Below, one piece after another: positions 7,987-16,101 of a stretch of 64,000 nucleotides of DNA. The notes beneath the pieces were generated by a model. The model did not search any database. It was not told the DNA's origin and was given only the letters and a program-made list of their open reading frames with translations. The DNA lies in NCBI GenBank assembly GCA_019635275.1, contig JAHBZV010000004.1, forward strand, positions 62,001-126,000, in the 5' to 3' direction. Positions within the stretch are counted from its first letter, which is position 1; each line of letters opens with the position of its first letter. The translations under genes were made by a program, and so were the position numbers. The DNA comes from Burkholderiaceae bacterium (GTDB lineage Bacteria > Pseudomonadota > Gammaproteobacteria > Burkholderiales > Burkholderiaceae_E).

Positions 7987-8907
7987 TCAGTGCGAAGCCA
8001 CGAACCGCGCGGCCTCGAGCGTCGGCTCGCCGTCCCGGCGATACGCGACCAGCGCGCCCTCCGCTCCGGCGCTGTAGTCGACGCACGCCACCGTGGCGGA
8101 CTGCGGCGCCGGCGTGCCGCTGAGCCAGTAGTGCCCGAAGAAGACGGGCTTGGCGTCGTCGTAGGTCGCTCGATGGCCGCCCGGCACCTCGATCTCGGGC
8201 AACTGCGCGAGCGCGTCCCGGTCCATCATCGCGGCCTGCCGAAAGGTCGTCGCCGCCGGATCCCACCAGCGCAGCCGCACCCGCCTGCGCGGGTGGCCGT
8301 CCTTGTCGCGGAAGCTGTGCCCCGCCGGCAGCGGCGCTTCGAGCCCCTTGGTCAGCCCCTCCACCGTTCGAAACTCCATCCAGCCTTCGCGGCTCGCGGC
8401 CTGCACGAGATCCTCGGTGAGGCGGCGCCCCGGCGCCAGCCGCGGCTCGAGCTCGGCCATGTAGCCGGCGTGCCAGCAGGCGTGCACGACGCGCAGCTCG
8501 GGCAGGTCGAGCCAGAGCGGCAGGCTCAGGAACCAGTCGATGCACTCGCGGTGCACCGCCGGCCGGTGCTCGACCGCCGCGAGGAAGGCCGCGTGCTGCT
8601 GCCGGTTCCGGCCATCGCGCACGCGCAGGTGTTGGCCGGGACGCTCCGCGTCGGGCAGGAACCACGCGATGGCGTTGAACTCGTGGTTGCCCATCACCGC
8701 CAGCGCGTGCCCGTCGTCGACCATCCGGCGAACCAGGTTCACCGTCTCGAGTTGCTTCGGCCCGCGGTCGATGAAGTCGCCGACGAAGATCGCCTTGCGC
8801 GACGCATGCCGCCAGGTGCCGGCGCTTCGGCGGTAGCCCATCCGGCCCAGCAGGCTCTCCAGCTTGTCGGCCTGGCCGTGGATGTCGCCGATGATGTCGT
8901 AGCCCAT
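7987..8907 (-). CDS. Calcineurin-like metallophosphoesterase
   Basis: The 306-residue protein has the full set of metal-binding blocks near the N-terminus: GDIHGQ, GDFIDRG and GNHEFN, plus later His residues (VVHACWHAG, FFGHYW). This indicates a dinuclear-metal phosphatase of the PrpE/Ap4A hydrolase/Pnkp-phosphatase type. ATG at 8907 (MGYDIIGDIHGQ) is chosen because AGAGAG precedes it and the motif then begins at residue 7. It is the first gene of the ADP-ribose cassette and divergent from the Nudix regulator. It may act on a nucleotide released by the glycohydrolase or on an RNA/protein phosphate. Confidence 0.85.
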   Translation of the reverse strand: MGYDIIGDIHGQADKLESLLGRMGYRRSAGTWRHASRKAIFVGDFIDRGPKQLETVNLVRRMVDDGHALAVMGNHEFNAIAWFLPDAERPGQHLRVRDGRNRQQHAAFLAAVEHRPAVHRECIDWFLSLPLWLDLPELRVVHACWHAGYMAELEPRLAPGRRLTEDLVQAASREGWMEFRTVEGLTKGLEAPLPAGHSFRDKDGHPRRRVRLRWWDPAATTFRQAAMMDRDALAQLPEIEVPGGHRATYDDAKPVFFGHYWLSGTPAPQSATVACVDYSAGAEGALVAYRRDGEPTLEAARFVASH

Positions 8908-8927
8908 CTGCTCTCTATTTAGTGTCA

Positions 8928-8963
8928 CAATGCCAATATCATAGACCACTTATTGTCTCATTG
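8928..8963. promoter_or_regulatory. Candidate operator between metallophosphatase and NrtR-like genes
   Basis: The 61-base divergent gap is AT-rich for this genome and holds an imperfect inverted repeat: CAATGCCAAT (8928-8937) and ATTGTCTCATTG (8952-8963). An inner AGAC-N8-GTCT dyad lies at 8943-8958. A NrtR-like repressor gene starts five bases away, so this is the natural operator candidate. Confidence 0.4.
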
Positions 8964-8968
8964 CAACT

Positions 8969-9640
8969 ATGTCGTCCAGCCGCAAGAAGCTCTTTCCTCT
9001 GGTGTCGGCCGACGTGGCGCTGTTCAGCATCGAGCGCGAGCGACTTCGGGTGCTGCTGGTGCAGCGCGCCAACGTCCCCGAACAAGGCCGCTGGGCGTTG
9101 CCCGGTGGCGTGCTGAAGCCCGACGTCGACGCCAGCCTCGAGGACACCGCGCGGCGCATCCTGCGCGAGAAGATCCGGGTGGAGGCCCCGTACCTGGCGC
9201 AGGTGGCGACCTACGGCGGCCCCGACCGCGACCCGCGCGGCTGGTCGGTGAGCGTGCTCTTCTACGCGCTGCTGCCGCTCGACCAGGTGCCCGCGATCGC
9301 GGGCTCGAAGACCGAAGCGGTCGACTGGCGCGATGCGGCCCGTCCCGGCCCGGCGCTGGCCTTCGACCACGCACAGCACGTTGCGGCGGCGCTCGCGAAG
9401 CTGCGCGACAAGGTCGAGCGCCACGCGCTGCCGCTGCACCTGCTGCCGCCGAAGTTCACGCTGACGCAGCTGCAACGCACGGTCGAGGCGATCCTCGGGC
9501 GCGAAGTGGAGAAGAGCGCGTTCAGGCGCCGGCTGAAGGGCGACGCCACGCTCGAGGAGGTGCCCGGAGAGTTCGAGCGCGGCGTGCAGCGGCCGGCGCA
9601 GCTCTACCGGGCGTCCGAGGGGTTCGTGTTCGAGGCGTAG
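8969..9640 (+). CDS. NrtR-like regulator: Nudix domain plus winged helix
   Basis: The 223-residue protein pairs an N-terminal Nudix fold (LVQRANVPEQGRWALPGG; Nudix-box region DTARRILREKI with degenerate catalytic Glu pattern) with a C-terminal winged helix (FTLTQLQRTVEAILGREVEK). This is the architecture of NrtR, a repressor released by ADP-ribose and controlling NAD metabolism. The altered Nudix box suggests ligand sensing rather than hydrolysis. Unlike textbook NrtR genes, its neighbour is not a NAD-synthesis gene but the metallophosphatase/TY-Chap/ADP-ribosylglycohydrolase operon. No clear ribosome site precedes the ATG. Its 3' end overlaps the convergent serine hydrolase gene by 37 bases. 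Confidence 0.88.
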   Translation: MSSSRKKLFPLVSADVALFSIERERLRVLLVQRANVPEQGRWALPGGVLKPDVDASLEDTARRILREKIRVEAPYLAQVATYGGPDRDPRGWSVSVLFYALLPLDQVPAIAGSKTEAVDWRDAARPGPALAFDHAQHVAAALAKLRDKVERHALPLHLLPPKFTLTQLQRTVEAILGREVEKSAFRRRLKGDATLEEVPGEFERGVQRPAQLYRASEGFVFEA

Positions 9641-10833
9641 GCCGCCTCGTCGTCCACTGCCTTCTGCACCGCCCGGTAGAACGCTTCCCGCGCCTCGCTG
9701 GCGACGGGGTCCCTTGCGCCCCCGCCCCAGTTGGCATTCGAGGCGATCACGATCTTGCGCTTCGGGTCGATGAAGATGCCCTGGCCGAAGATGCCGCGCG
9801 CGTTGAAGCTGCCGTCGGCCCAGGTCCACCACTGGTAGCCGTAGCCGCGCTCGGGCACGCCGATGCCAGTGCGTTCGGTCGTGGCCTCCGAGAGCCAGCC
9901 GTCGGGCACGATGCTCTGGCCGTCGACCCGCGCGCCGTTCAGGATGAAGAGCCCGAACCGGGCGAAGTCGCGCGTCGCGGCCTGGATGCAGCAGCCGCTG
10001 ATCTCCTTGCCGGTGCGACTCAGGATCCACGTGGCCTGCTGCTCCATGCCGGCCGGCTTCCAGACCTTCTCGGACAGGTACTCCGACAACGGCCTCTTGA
10101 CCGCGGCCCCGACGAGGATGCCGACGAGATTGGTCTCGCCGGTGCTGTAGTGCCAGCGCGTGCCGGCCGGTACGTCGCGCGGCAGCCGGCGCAGGTAGCT
10201 CACCAACGCGTCGACGCCGTCCTCGGGCTGGTGGTTGTTGAAGCGCGCCACGTCCGAGTTCGGGTCGGCGTAGTCCTCGTTCCAGCGCACGCCCGAGGTC
10301 ATCGTCAGCAACTGGCGGATGCTGACGTCGTCATAGGCCGAGCCCTTCATGTCGGGGATGTAGTCGCTGACCTTGTCGTCCATGCTGCGGATGAACCCGT
10401 CGCGAAGGGCGGCGCCCACCAGCGTGGAGGTGATCGACTTGGCGACCGAGAAACTCGTCCAGCGCCCGCTGGCGTCGAAGTCCAGCCCGTAGCGCTCCAG
10501 CCGCACCTTGCCGTCGTGCACGACGAGCAGCGCCGCGCTGCGCTGGCCGGCCATGTAGGCGTCGACGTCGAGCCCGAGCTTCAGCGGCGGACCCGGCGGC
10601 AGCGGCAGCGGCGCGCCGCCGGCCGGCACGACCCGCGCCTTCGCCAGCACCGGCAGGCGGTCGAGCGCGCGAAACGCCGCGTCGCGCTGCGGCTGGCTCC
10701 AGAACAGCAGGTCGCGGTTGGTCGGGAACGTTGCCAGCAGGCCGCGCGTTTCCTTGTCGAGGCTGTACCAGCCGGCGGTGGCGGCGGCCGCGACGGCGAC
10801 CAGCATTCCGGCGACGATCTTCCTGAGCTTCAT
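9604..10833 (-). CDS. Serine hydrolase of the beta-lactamase class C/esterase family
   Basis: The 409-residue protein starts with an uncleaved-type or weak signal segment (residues 5-22) and has the SxxK catalytic tetrad SVAK at 129-132. A Tyr motif, HYSTGETN, lies near 225. This is the penicillin-binding/class C beta-lactamase fold. Most chromosomal members of this length are periplasmic or membrane-anchored esterases or peptidases rather than antibiotic-resistance enzymes, so I do not call resistance. It is monocistronic and convergent with the Nudix regulator, overlapping its end. Confidence 0.85.
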   Translation of the reverse strand: MKLRKIVAGMLVAVAAAATAGWYSLDKETRGLLATFPTNRDLLFWSQPQRDAAFRALDRLPVLAKARVVPAGGAPLPLPPGPPLKLGLDVDAYMAGQRSAALLVVHDGKVRLERYGLDFDASGRWTSFSVAKSITSTLVGAALRDGFIRSMDDKVSDYIPDMKGSAYDDVSIRQLLTMTSGVRWNEDYADPNSDVARFNNHQPEDGVDALVSYLRRLPRDVPAGTRWHYSTGETNLVGILVGAAVKRPLSEYLSEKVWKPAGMEQQATWILSRTGKEISGCCIQAATRDFARFGLFILNGARVDGQSIVPDGWLSEATTERTGIGVPERGYGYQWWTWADGSFNARGIFGQGIFIDPKRKIVIASNANWGGGARDPVASEAREAFYRAVQKAVDDEAAYASNTNPSDAR

Positions 10834-11048
10834 CGGGGCCTTTCGGGGAGGCGTGGGCGATGGACCGTATTAGACACGATGCGAGCGGGCAGATTTGCGA
10901 GGCGCCTGCCGTGGACGCAAGGCAATCGGCCGCACGGCCTATTTCAGCGGCCACACCTTGGGCGGCATGCTTCATCGATGAACTCCGCAGCTTTCCCTGC
11001 GTGCCCGGCAACCGCTGCGTCAGTGCGCCAGCCAACGCCCGCCGCGCG

Positions 11049-11064
11049 GTAGCTTTCAAGCTAC
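11049..11064 (+). promoter_or_regulatory. Palindromic operator candidate of the higBA module
   Basis: GTAGCTT-TC-AAGCTAC is a perfect inverted repeat with 7-base arms, ending one base before the toxin ATG. There is no ribosome site. Its position fits repression by the toxin-antitoxin complex. Confidence 0.5.
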
Positions 11065-11065
11065 A

Positions 11066-11398
11066 ATGTCCGCAGCCATCCAGCTTCTTCGCTATCGACG
11101 CGCTGACGGTCGCGAGCCGTTCATGGAGTGGCTCGAAACGATTCGCGACAGGGCAACGCAGGCGCGCATCCGTCTGCGTTTGCGCCAGGTCGAGGCGGGC
11201 AACTTCGGCGACTGCAAGCCCGTTGGCGAGGGCGTGATCGAGTTGCGCATCCACGTGGGCGCCGGATATCGCGTGTACTGCGGTCGCCACGGCCGTTCGT
11301 TGGTATTGCTGCTCTCCGGCGGTGACAAGAGCAGCCAGGTCGCCGACATCATGCGGGCCAGGGATTTCTGGTCGGAGTGGAAATCGAAACAGCCATGA
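11066..11398 (+). CDS. higB: HigB/RelE-superfamily toxin (phage Gp49-like killer protein)
   Basis: At 110 residues this is the compact RelE-like fold. Family landmarks are visible: PFMEWLETIRDRATQARIRL, a GVIELRIHVGAGYRVYC strand region, and a C-terminal VLLLSGGDKSSQ. Homologues cleave mRNA at the ribosome. The toxin gene comes first and the antitoxin second, as in higBA. The start is placed at ATG 11066 directly after a palindrome. Confidence 0.9.
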   Translation: MSAAIQLLRYRRADGREPFMEWLETIRDRATQARIRLRLRQVEAGNFGDCKPVGEGVIELRIHVGAGYRVYCGRHGRSLVLLLSGGDKSSQVADIMRARDFWSEWKSKQP

Positions 11399-11724
11399 GA
11401 CGAGCCAAGGGTGCTGTCCCTCATCACCAGTCGGAAGTCGCCGAACTCCGGGCAGATCGCGAGTTGGCGGTCGAATACCTGAAGGCCGCCATGCATTCCC
11501 TGGACGATCCCGACAGCCGGGGCGGAGCGCTGCTCGCGCTACGCGCGGTCGCCGAGGCCTATGGCGGCCTCGGTGCCGTCGCCGCCGAGGCGGGCATCAG
11601 TCGCGAATCGCTCTATCGGGCCCTGTCCCCGAATGGGAACCCTACGCTCAGGACCTTGCTGGCGGTCCTGAAGACCGTTGGGCTTCGGCTTACCGTGGAG
11701 TCGGCGGAACGCGTACGCGCCTGA
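11395..11724 (+). CDS. higA: HigA-type antitoxin with XRE-like helix-turn-helix
   Basis: The 109-residue protein matches putative addiction-module antidote proteins: an N-terminal toxin-binding part (RELAVEYLKAAM) and a helix-turn-helix (GGLGAVAAEAGISRESLYRA, about residues 57-76) followed by NPTLRTLLAVLKTVGL. ATG at 11395 overlaps the toxin stop as ATGA and is preferred over the in-frame GTG at 11377. It should repress the module together with HigB. Confidence 0.88.
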   Translation: MRRAKGAVPHHQSEVAELRADRELAVEYLKAAMHSLDDPDSRGGALLALRAVAEAYGGLGAVAAEAGISRESLYRALSPNGNPTLRTLLAVLKTVGLRLTVESAERVRA

Positions 11725-11754
11725 ACGGCCCCGGTCGCCACCCGCGGGTTCGCC

Positions 11755-12978
11755 TCACGGCTTGCGCATCACCACCAACCCCTTCAGGTACTCGCCTTCC
11801 GGAAACTCCAGCGTCATCGGATGGTCGGGCGCAGCCCCCATCGTCTCGACGATGTAGCCGTCCACCCCGGCGTCGGCCCCGGCGGAGGCCACGATCTTGT
11901 GGAACAGGTCGGCACTGATCCCGCCCGAGCACGAGAACGTGAACAGCACGCCGCCGGGCTCGAGCAGCTGCAACGCGAGCCGGTTGATGTCCTTGTAGGC
12001 CCGCGCGGCGCGCTCGGCGTGGGTCACGGTCGGTGCGAACTTGGGCGGATCGAGCACGACTGCATCGAAGCGCGCCCCGTCGCGCAGGTACTGCCGCAGC
12101 GAGGCGTTGACGTCGGCATCGAGGAACCGGGCGCGCGCGGCGTCGAAGCCGTTCGACGCCAGGTTCGCGCGAGCCCGCGCCAGCGCCGGGGCCGACGAGT
12201 CGATCGACACCACCTCGCCATCGTCGACACCCGCCGCGCGCATGCCGGCGAGCGCGGCCACCGTGAAGCCCCCGGTGTAGCAGAAGCAGTTGAGGACCCG
12301 GCGCAGCTGCAATCGCTGCACCCAGTCGGCGAAGCTCTTGCGGTTGTCGCGCTGGTCCAGGTAGAAGCCGGTCTTGTGTCCTTCGGCGATGTCGACGCCC
12401 AGGCGCCAGTCGTGCTCGCGGATCTCCAGCTCCGTCGGCGGCGCCACCGCGCCACCCACCTCGGCGCCACGCAGCCAGCCGGTGGCCGGCGCCAACCCTT
12501 CGAGCGCGCGCACGCTCGCGTCCGAGCGCTCGTAGAGCCGCGCGAGCCCGGTCTCGCGCAGCAGCGCGTCGACGATGACGTCCTTCCAGCGTTGCGCGCC
12601 CGCGCTGGTGAACTGCGCAACCAGCGTGTCGGCGTAGCGGTCCACGACCAGGCCCGGCAGCCCGTCGGATTCGCCGTGCACCAGGCGGACGCCGTCGCTG
12701 CGGATCTCGAAGCGGCTGCGTACGCCGATCGCCCGGGCGCAGGCAGCCGCGAAGAACGCGGCATCGATGCGCTGCGCCTCGTCGAAGCTCCAGGCCCGCG
12801 CGCGGATCCGCGATTGCGGGCTGAACGCCGCCCAGGCCAGGAACTTGCCGTCGTGCGACTCCACGCGCACCGTCTCGCCAGGATCGCCGCCGCCCTTCGC
12901 GATGGCCGAATCGAATATCCACGGATGGCGGCGCAGCAGCGAACGCTCCCTGCCGGGATGCAGGCGGATCGTCTTCAT
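11755..12978 (-). CDS. rlmI: 23S rRNA m5C methyltransferase, RlmI family
   Basis: The 407-residue protein has an N-terminal PUA domain (RLHPGRERSLLRRHPWIF), an SAM-binding motif (LNCFCYTGGFTVAAL), a DPPKFA motif and the catalytic-Cys segment FTFSCSGGIS. RlmI methylates C1962 of 23S rRNA. Length and motif order are those of the family. ATG at 12978 gives the expected MKTIRLHPGRE start. It is probably monocistronic and convergent with higA. Confidence 0.92.
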   Translation of the reverse strand: MKTIRLHPGRERSLLRRHPWIFDSAIAKGGGDPGETVRVESHDGKFLAWAAFSPQSRIRARAWSFDEAQRIDAAFFAAACARAIGVRSRFEIRSDGVRLVHGESDGLPGLVVDRYADTLVAQFTSAGAQRWKDVIVDALLRETGLARLYERSDASVRALEGLAPATGWLRGAEVGGAVAPPTELEIREHDWRLGVDIAEGHKTGFYLDQRDNRKSFADWVQRLQLRRVLNCFCYTGGFTVAALAGMRAAGVDDGEVVSIDSSAPALARARANLASNGFDAARARFLDADVNASLRQYLRDGARFDAVVLDPPKFAPTVTHAERAARAYKDINRLALQLLEPGGVLFTFSCSGGISADLFHKIVASAGADAGVDGYIVETMGAAPDHPMTLEFPEGEYLKGLVVMRKP

Positions 12979-13009
12979 GCGCGCATTGTGCGCGCGACGC
13001 GGTGCGCGA

Positions 13010-13600
13010 TCATCGACGCGGGCGCGACCCGGAGTCGAGAACGTGCCGCCAGAGCCGGCCGAACCAGGCGCCCAGTCGGCCGAACCAACCCGGTCCGGCC
13101 TTGGGCGCCGTGGCCTGCGGCCTCGCCCCCGCGGGCACAACCCCCGAAGTCGCCGCAGGCCCCACCGGCGCCACCACCCCAAAACGCTGCTCCAGATGCT
13201 CGGCGAACTGCGCCGCGCGCTCGTCGGCGCGCCGCTCGAACAGGCGATCGACGACCGGCCTGAGCGGCCCTTCGCCCTTCACGCTGATCAGGCCGCGCAT
13301 CTCGGTGCCCGCGCCCCGCGCCTCGAGAGCGACGTCGATCTCCATGCTCAGGTGCTCGGCCGTCGCGATCGCGTGGAGCCTGTTGGGCGCTTCTTCGGAA
13401 TCGATGTGCGCAGTCAGGTCGACGATCAGCGGCACCACGCCGACCTTCTCCTTCACCGTCAGTTGCGCGGTCCGGTCGTCCACCACCTTGACCTGCTCGA
13501 CGCCGGGGATGCACGAGCACAGTGCGTGCACGTCGCGCACGAAGCCCCACACCTCCATCGGTGGTGCGTTGACGGTGAACTTCGTCGCGCGCTGCGGCAT
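13010..13600 (-). CDS. CoxG-like SRPBCC protein (CO dehydrogenase subunit G family)
   Basis: The 196-residue protein has an SRPBCC/CoxG domain (residues about 5-150): FTVNAPPMEVWGFVRDVHAL, a central CIPGVEQVKVVD and LISVKGEGPLRPVVDRLF. A Pro/Ala-rich linker and an aromatic basic tail (WFGRLGAWFGRLWRHVL) follow and may touch the membrane. CoxG proteins help mature or anchor molybdenum-containing hydroxylases, but no coxLMS genes occur here. ATG overlaps the upstream oxidoreductase stop by one base (TGATG), so the pair is translated together. It may bind a hydrophobic ligand for that enzyme. Confidence 0.8.
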   Translation of the reverse strand: MPQRATKFTVNAPPMEVWGFVRDVHALCSCIPGVEQVKVVDDRTAQLTVKEKVGVVPLIVDLTAHIDSEEAPNRLHAIATAEHLSMEIDVALEARGAGTEMRGLISVKGEGPLRPVVDRLFERRADERAAQFAEHLEQRFGVVAPVGPAATSGVVPAGARPQATAPKAGPGWFGRLGAWFGRLWRHVLDSGSRPRR

Positions 13601-15168
13601 CAGTCCCACCACTTGCTCAGCTTCAGGTCCTCCGCGATCACGCCGGCCGCGTTGTGCCCCGCCCCTGCGTGCACGCCGCCGCCCGGGTGGCAGTAGCCGC
13701 CGCACATGTAGAGCCCCTCGAGCGGCGTACGATAGTCGGACCACCCGGCGAACGGCCTGAAGTAGCCCATCTGGTCGGGCGTCATGTCGCCGACGACGTC
13801 GACGCCGTTGACGAGATTGTCGTTGTGCCGCTCGGTGTCGGTCGGGTCCTGGATGGTCATCGCGAGGATCTTGTCGCGCGTCATGTTCGGCGCGTATGAC
13901 TGCCACAGATCGAGCACGTGCTCGGCGTACTCGGCGCGCACCTTGCTCCACCCGGCGGGCCCGTCGGGCTCGACGCGGTACGGCGCGTATTGCCAGACCA
14001 CGGCGGTGTGCCGGCCCGCGGGTGCCTGCGACGGATCGAACAGCGTGGGCAGCGTCACCTGCAGCATCTCCATGCGCGGTGGCTTGCCCATCGCGATCTC
14101 CTGGTACGCGCGCACCTGGTCCTGGACGCTGCCTCCGAACATCTCCTGGCTGAACGCCGTGTTCACCGCCGCGTTGCCTGCGGCCGCGCGGTAGTCCGGC
14201 GGCTCCGACAGCGCCAGGTGCAGCACGAAGAGCGATCGTCCGTTCGAGTGATAGTTCTTCACCCGCGTGACGAACGGCTCCGGCAGGTGCTCCTCGCCGA
14301 CCATCCCGAGGAAGCTCTTCTTCGGTTCGACGTTGGTCACGACGGCGCGCGACGCCTCGATCCGCGTGCCGTCCGCCAGTTCGACGCCCGTCGCGCGGTT
14401 GCCGCGCACCAGGATCCGCTTCACCGGGGCGTCAGTGCGGACTACGCCGCCGTGCGCCTCGACCGCGCGCCGCAGCCCCGTGGCCAGTTGCCCCGACCCG
14501 CCCACGCAGATCGGTGCCTCGGCCTTCAGGATGCGGAACAGGCAGATCCACCCCTGCCCGAACTGGTCAGGCGGAAACCCGAGCACGGTCATCCGGGCGA
14601 GGAAGTGCACCTTGACCGCCTCGTTCTCGAACAGCTCGTCGAGCAGTTGCACCGGCGTGCTCGCCTGCCACTGCAGCAGCGTGCGTCCCTCAGGGGACCG
14701 CTCGAGCTGGGCGCTCTGCACCGAAGGCGCCAGCGGCGGCGAGTACATCAGCGGCAGGTAGGTCGACTCGATGAACTCGCCGTAGTCTTCCGCCAGCTGC
14801 CGGAAGGTCCGCGCGTCGCGCGCGGAGAAGCGCGCGAGTTCCGCGGCCATCCGCTCGGTGTCGCGGTACATCACGATGCTCTCGTGGCCCGGAAAGATCG
14901 TGCCGCGCAGGTGCTGCGGGTAGACGTAGCGCACGCCGTGCCGCTCGAGTTCCAGGTCGCGATAGACCGGGCTGGTCGGGATGTGCGTGTGCACGACCGA
15001 GCAGATGTTGTGCCCGAACCCCGGCAGCGTCGCTTCCGAGGTGCTGCACGAGCCGCCCACGCGCGCGCTGCGCTCGAGCACCAGCACGCTCGCGCCCGCC
15101 TTCGCGAGATAAGCCGCGCAGGCCAGGCCGTTGTGGCCGGAGCCGACGACGATGAAATCGTAGGACAC
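13600..15168 (-). CDS. FAD-dependent oxidoreductase, phytoene-dehydrogenase/PYROXD2-like
   Basis: The 522-residue protein opens with a Rossmann FAD motif (VVGSGHNGLACAAYLAKAG, residues 7-25) and an ERSARVGGSCST segment. It closes with a GLYMCGGYCHPGGGVHAGAG flavin-binding stretch typical of the CrtI/PYROXD2 superfamily. It should oxidise or desaturate a hydrophobic substrate. No carotenoid synthesis genes are nearby, so a carotenoid role is not supported. It is co-transcribed with the IclR regulator upstream (15-base gap) and CoxG downstream. Confidence 0.85.
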   Translation of the reverse strand: MSYDFIVVGSGHNGLACAAYLAKAGASVLVLERSARVGGSCSTSEATLPGFGHNICSVVHTHIPTSPVYRDLELERHGVRYVYPQHLRGTIFPGHESIVMYRDTERMAAELARFSARDARTFRQLAEDYGEFIESTYLPLMYSPPLAPSVQSAQLERSPEGRTLLQWQASTPVQLLDELFENEAVKVHFLARMTVLGFPPDQFGQGWICLFRILKAEAPICVGGSGQLATGLRRAVEAHGGVVRTDAPVKRILVRGNRATGVELADGTRIEASRAVVTNVEPKKSFLGMVGEEHLPEPFVTRVKNYHSNGRSLFVLHLALSEPPDYRAAAGNAAVNTAFSQEMFGGSVQDQVRAYQEIAMGKPPRMEMLQVTLPTLFDPSQAPAGRHTAVVWQYAPYRVEPDGPAGWSKVRAEYAEHVLDLWQSYAPNMTRDKILAMTIQDPTDTERHNDNLVNGVDVVGDMTPDQMGYFRPFAGWSDYRTPLEGLYMCGGYCHPGGGVHAGAGHNAAGVIAEDLKLSKWWD

Positions 15169-15183
15169 GGGAGAATCCTCCAG

Positions 15184-15939
15184 TCAGTCGTGCAGTCGGT
15201 GAGAAAGCTCGTCGGCAGCCGCGCGAACGCGGTGCGCCAGCGCGTCGAGGCTCCGCGCGTCGGTCAGGTTGGTCGGGCACGCGACGCCGAGCGCCGCGAC
15301 AGTGCGTCCCGCGCGTCGCACCGGCCCGGCCAGCGCGAGCAGCCCAATCGCGGATTCCTCGCGGCCCCAGCCGATGCCGTCGCGACGGACCCGCGCGAGT
15401 TCCCTCGCGAGCGCCTGTCGCGAGGCGAGGCTCTTCGGCGTCATCCGCGGCATCCCCTGCCGGCGCAGCAGCGCGTCGGCCTCGGCGGGCGGAAGGTCCG
15501 CGAGCAGCACCTTTCCGGCCGCGCTCACGGACAGCGGAAGTCGGTCGCCCGCCTTCATCGCGGCGGCCCGCACCGGCAGCGTCGCCTCTTCCACGAGCAC
15601 GAACAAGGCCTGCTCGTCGTCGAGCACCGCCAGCGAAACCATGTGCCCGCAAGCGTCGCGCAGCGCGGCGAGCACGCGGCGCCCCTCGCGCAGCAGAGGG
15701 TCCTGCTCGACGAGGCCGGCGGCGACGCGATAGAGGCTCTCGCCGAGGCTGTAGCGCCCCGTGTCCGGGTCCTGCCGGAGGAAGCCCTCGCCGGCCAGCG
15801 TCGCGGCCAGCCGATACGCGGTCGACTTGTGCAGGCCGACCCGGGCGGCGAGCTCGGTGATGCCGAGGGCGGGCGTCGCGCGGTCGAACACCTTCAGCAG
15901 CGAAAGCGCGCGCTGCACCGACTGGGTGTTGTTTTGCAT
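15184..15939 (-). CDS. IclR-family transcriptional regulator
   Basis: The 251-residue protein has an N-terminal winged helix (SVQRALSLLKVFDRATPALG; LAARVGLHKSTAYRLAATL) and a C-terminal effector domain (LPLSVSAAGKVLLADLPP; GWGREESAIGLLALAGPV). ATG 15939 gives the standard N-terminus; the longer frame adds no conserved sequence. IclR proteins commonly control catabolism of organic acids and aromatics. It heads the operon it presumably regulates, and a dyad lies just upstream. Confidence 0.9.
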   Translation of the reverse strand: MQNNTQSVQRALSLLKVFDRATPALGITELAARVGLHKSTAYRLAATLAGEGFLRQDPDTGRYSLGESLYRVAAGLVEQDPLLREGRRVLAALRDACGHMVSLAVLDDEQALFVLVEEATLPVRAAAMKAGDRLPLSVSAAGKVLLADLPPAEADALLRRQGMPRMTPKSLASRQALARELARVRRDGIGWGREESAIGLLALAGPVRRAGRTVAALGVACPTNLTDARSLDALAHRVRAAADELSHRLHD

Positions 15940-15950
15940 CGTGAGACAGT

Positions 15951-15976
15951 GGTCCGCGGTTCGAACCCGACGGACC
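15951..15976. promoter_or_regulatory. Candidate IclR operator
   Basis: GGTCCG (15951-15956) and CGGACC (15971-15976) are perfect inverted arms. They enclose the palindrome GGTTCGAACC (15958-15967) almost concentrically. The nested dyad lies 12 bases upstream of the IclR start codon, a typical autoregulatory position. Confidence 0.45.
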
Positions 15977-16101
15977 TTACCGCGCGAACCGGAGAGGGTC
16001 AATGAACCTGCTTCAAGCGTATGGAGAACGGCGATTCGTCTCGCAAGTCGCCCGTTGCAGGCGATGGCGCGGCCGACGACGCGAGGCCGAGGCCCGGCCG
16101 C

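Noticed and set aside
9604..10833. Beta-lactamase antibiotic-resistance gene
   Set aside because: Only the SxxK/Tyr fold is visible. The length and context fit the broad serine hydrolase/esterase family, so resistance is not supported.
13600..15168. Carotenoid desaturase
   Set aside because: The fold matches, but no phytoene synthase or other carotenoid gene is present, so only the superfamily is claimed.
15951..15976. GGTTCGAACC resembles the T-loop of a tRNA gene
   Set aside because: The flanking stem does not pair as a T-arm and no acceptor, D-arm or anticodon arm can be drawn. It reads better as a regulator operator.
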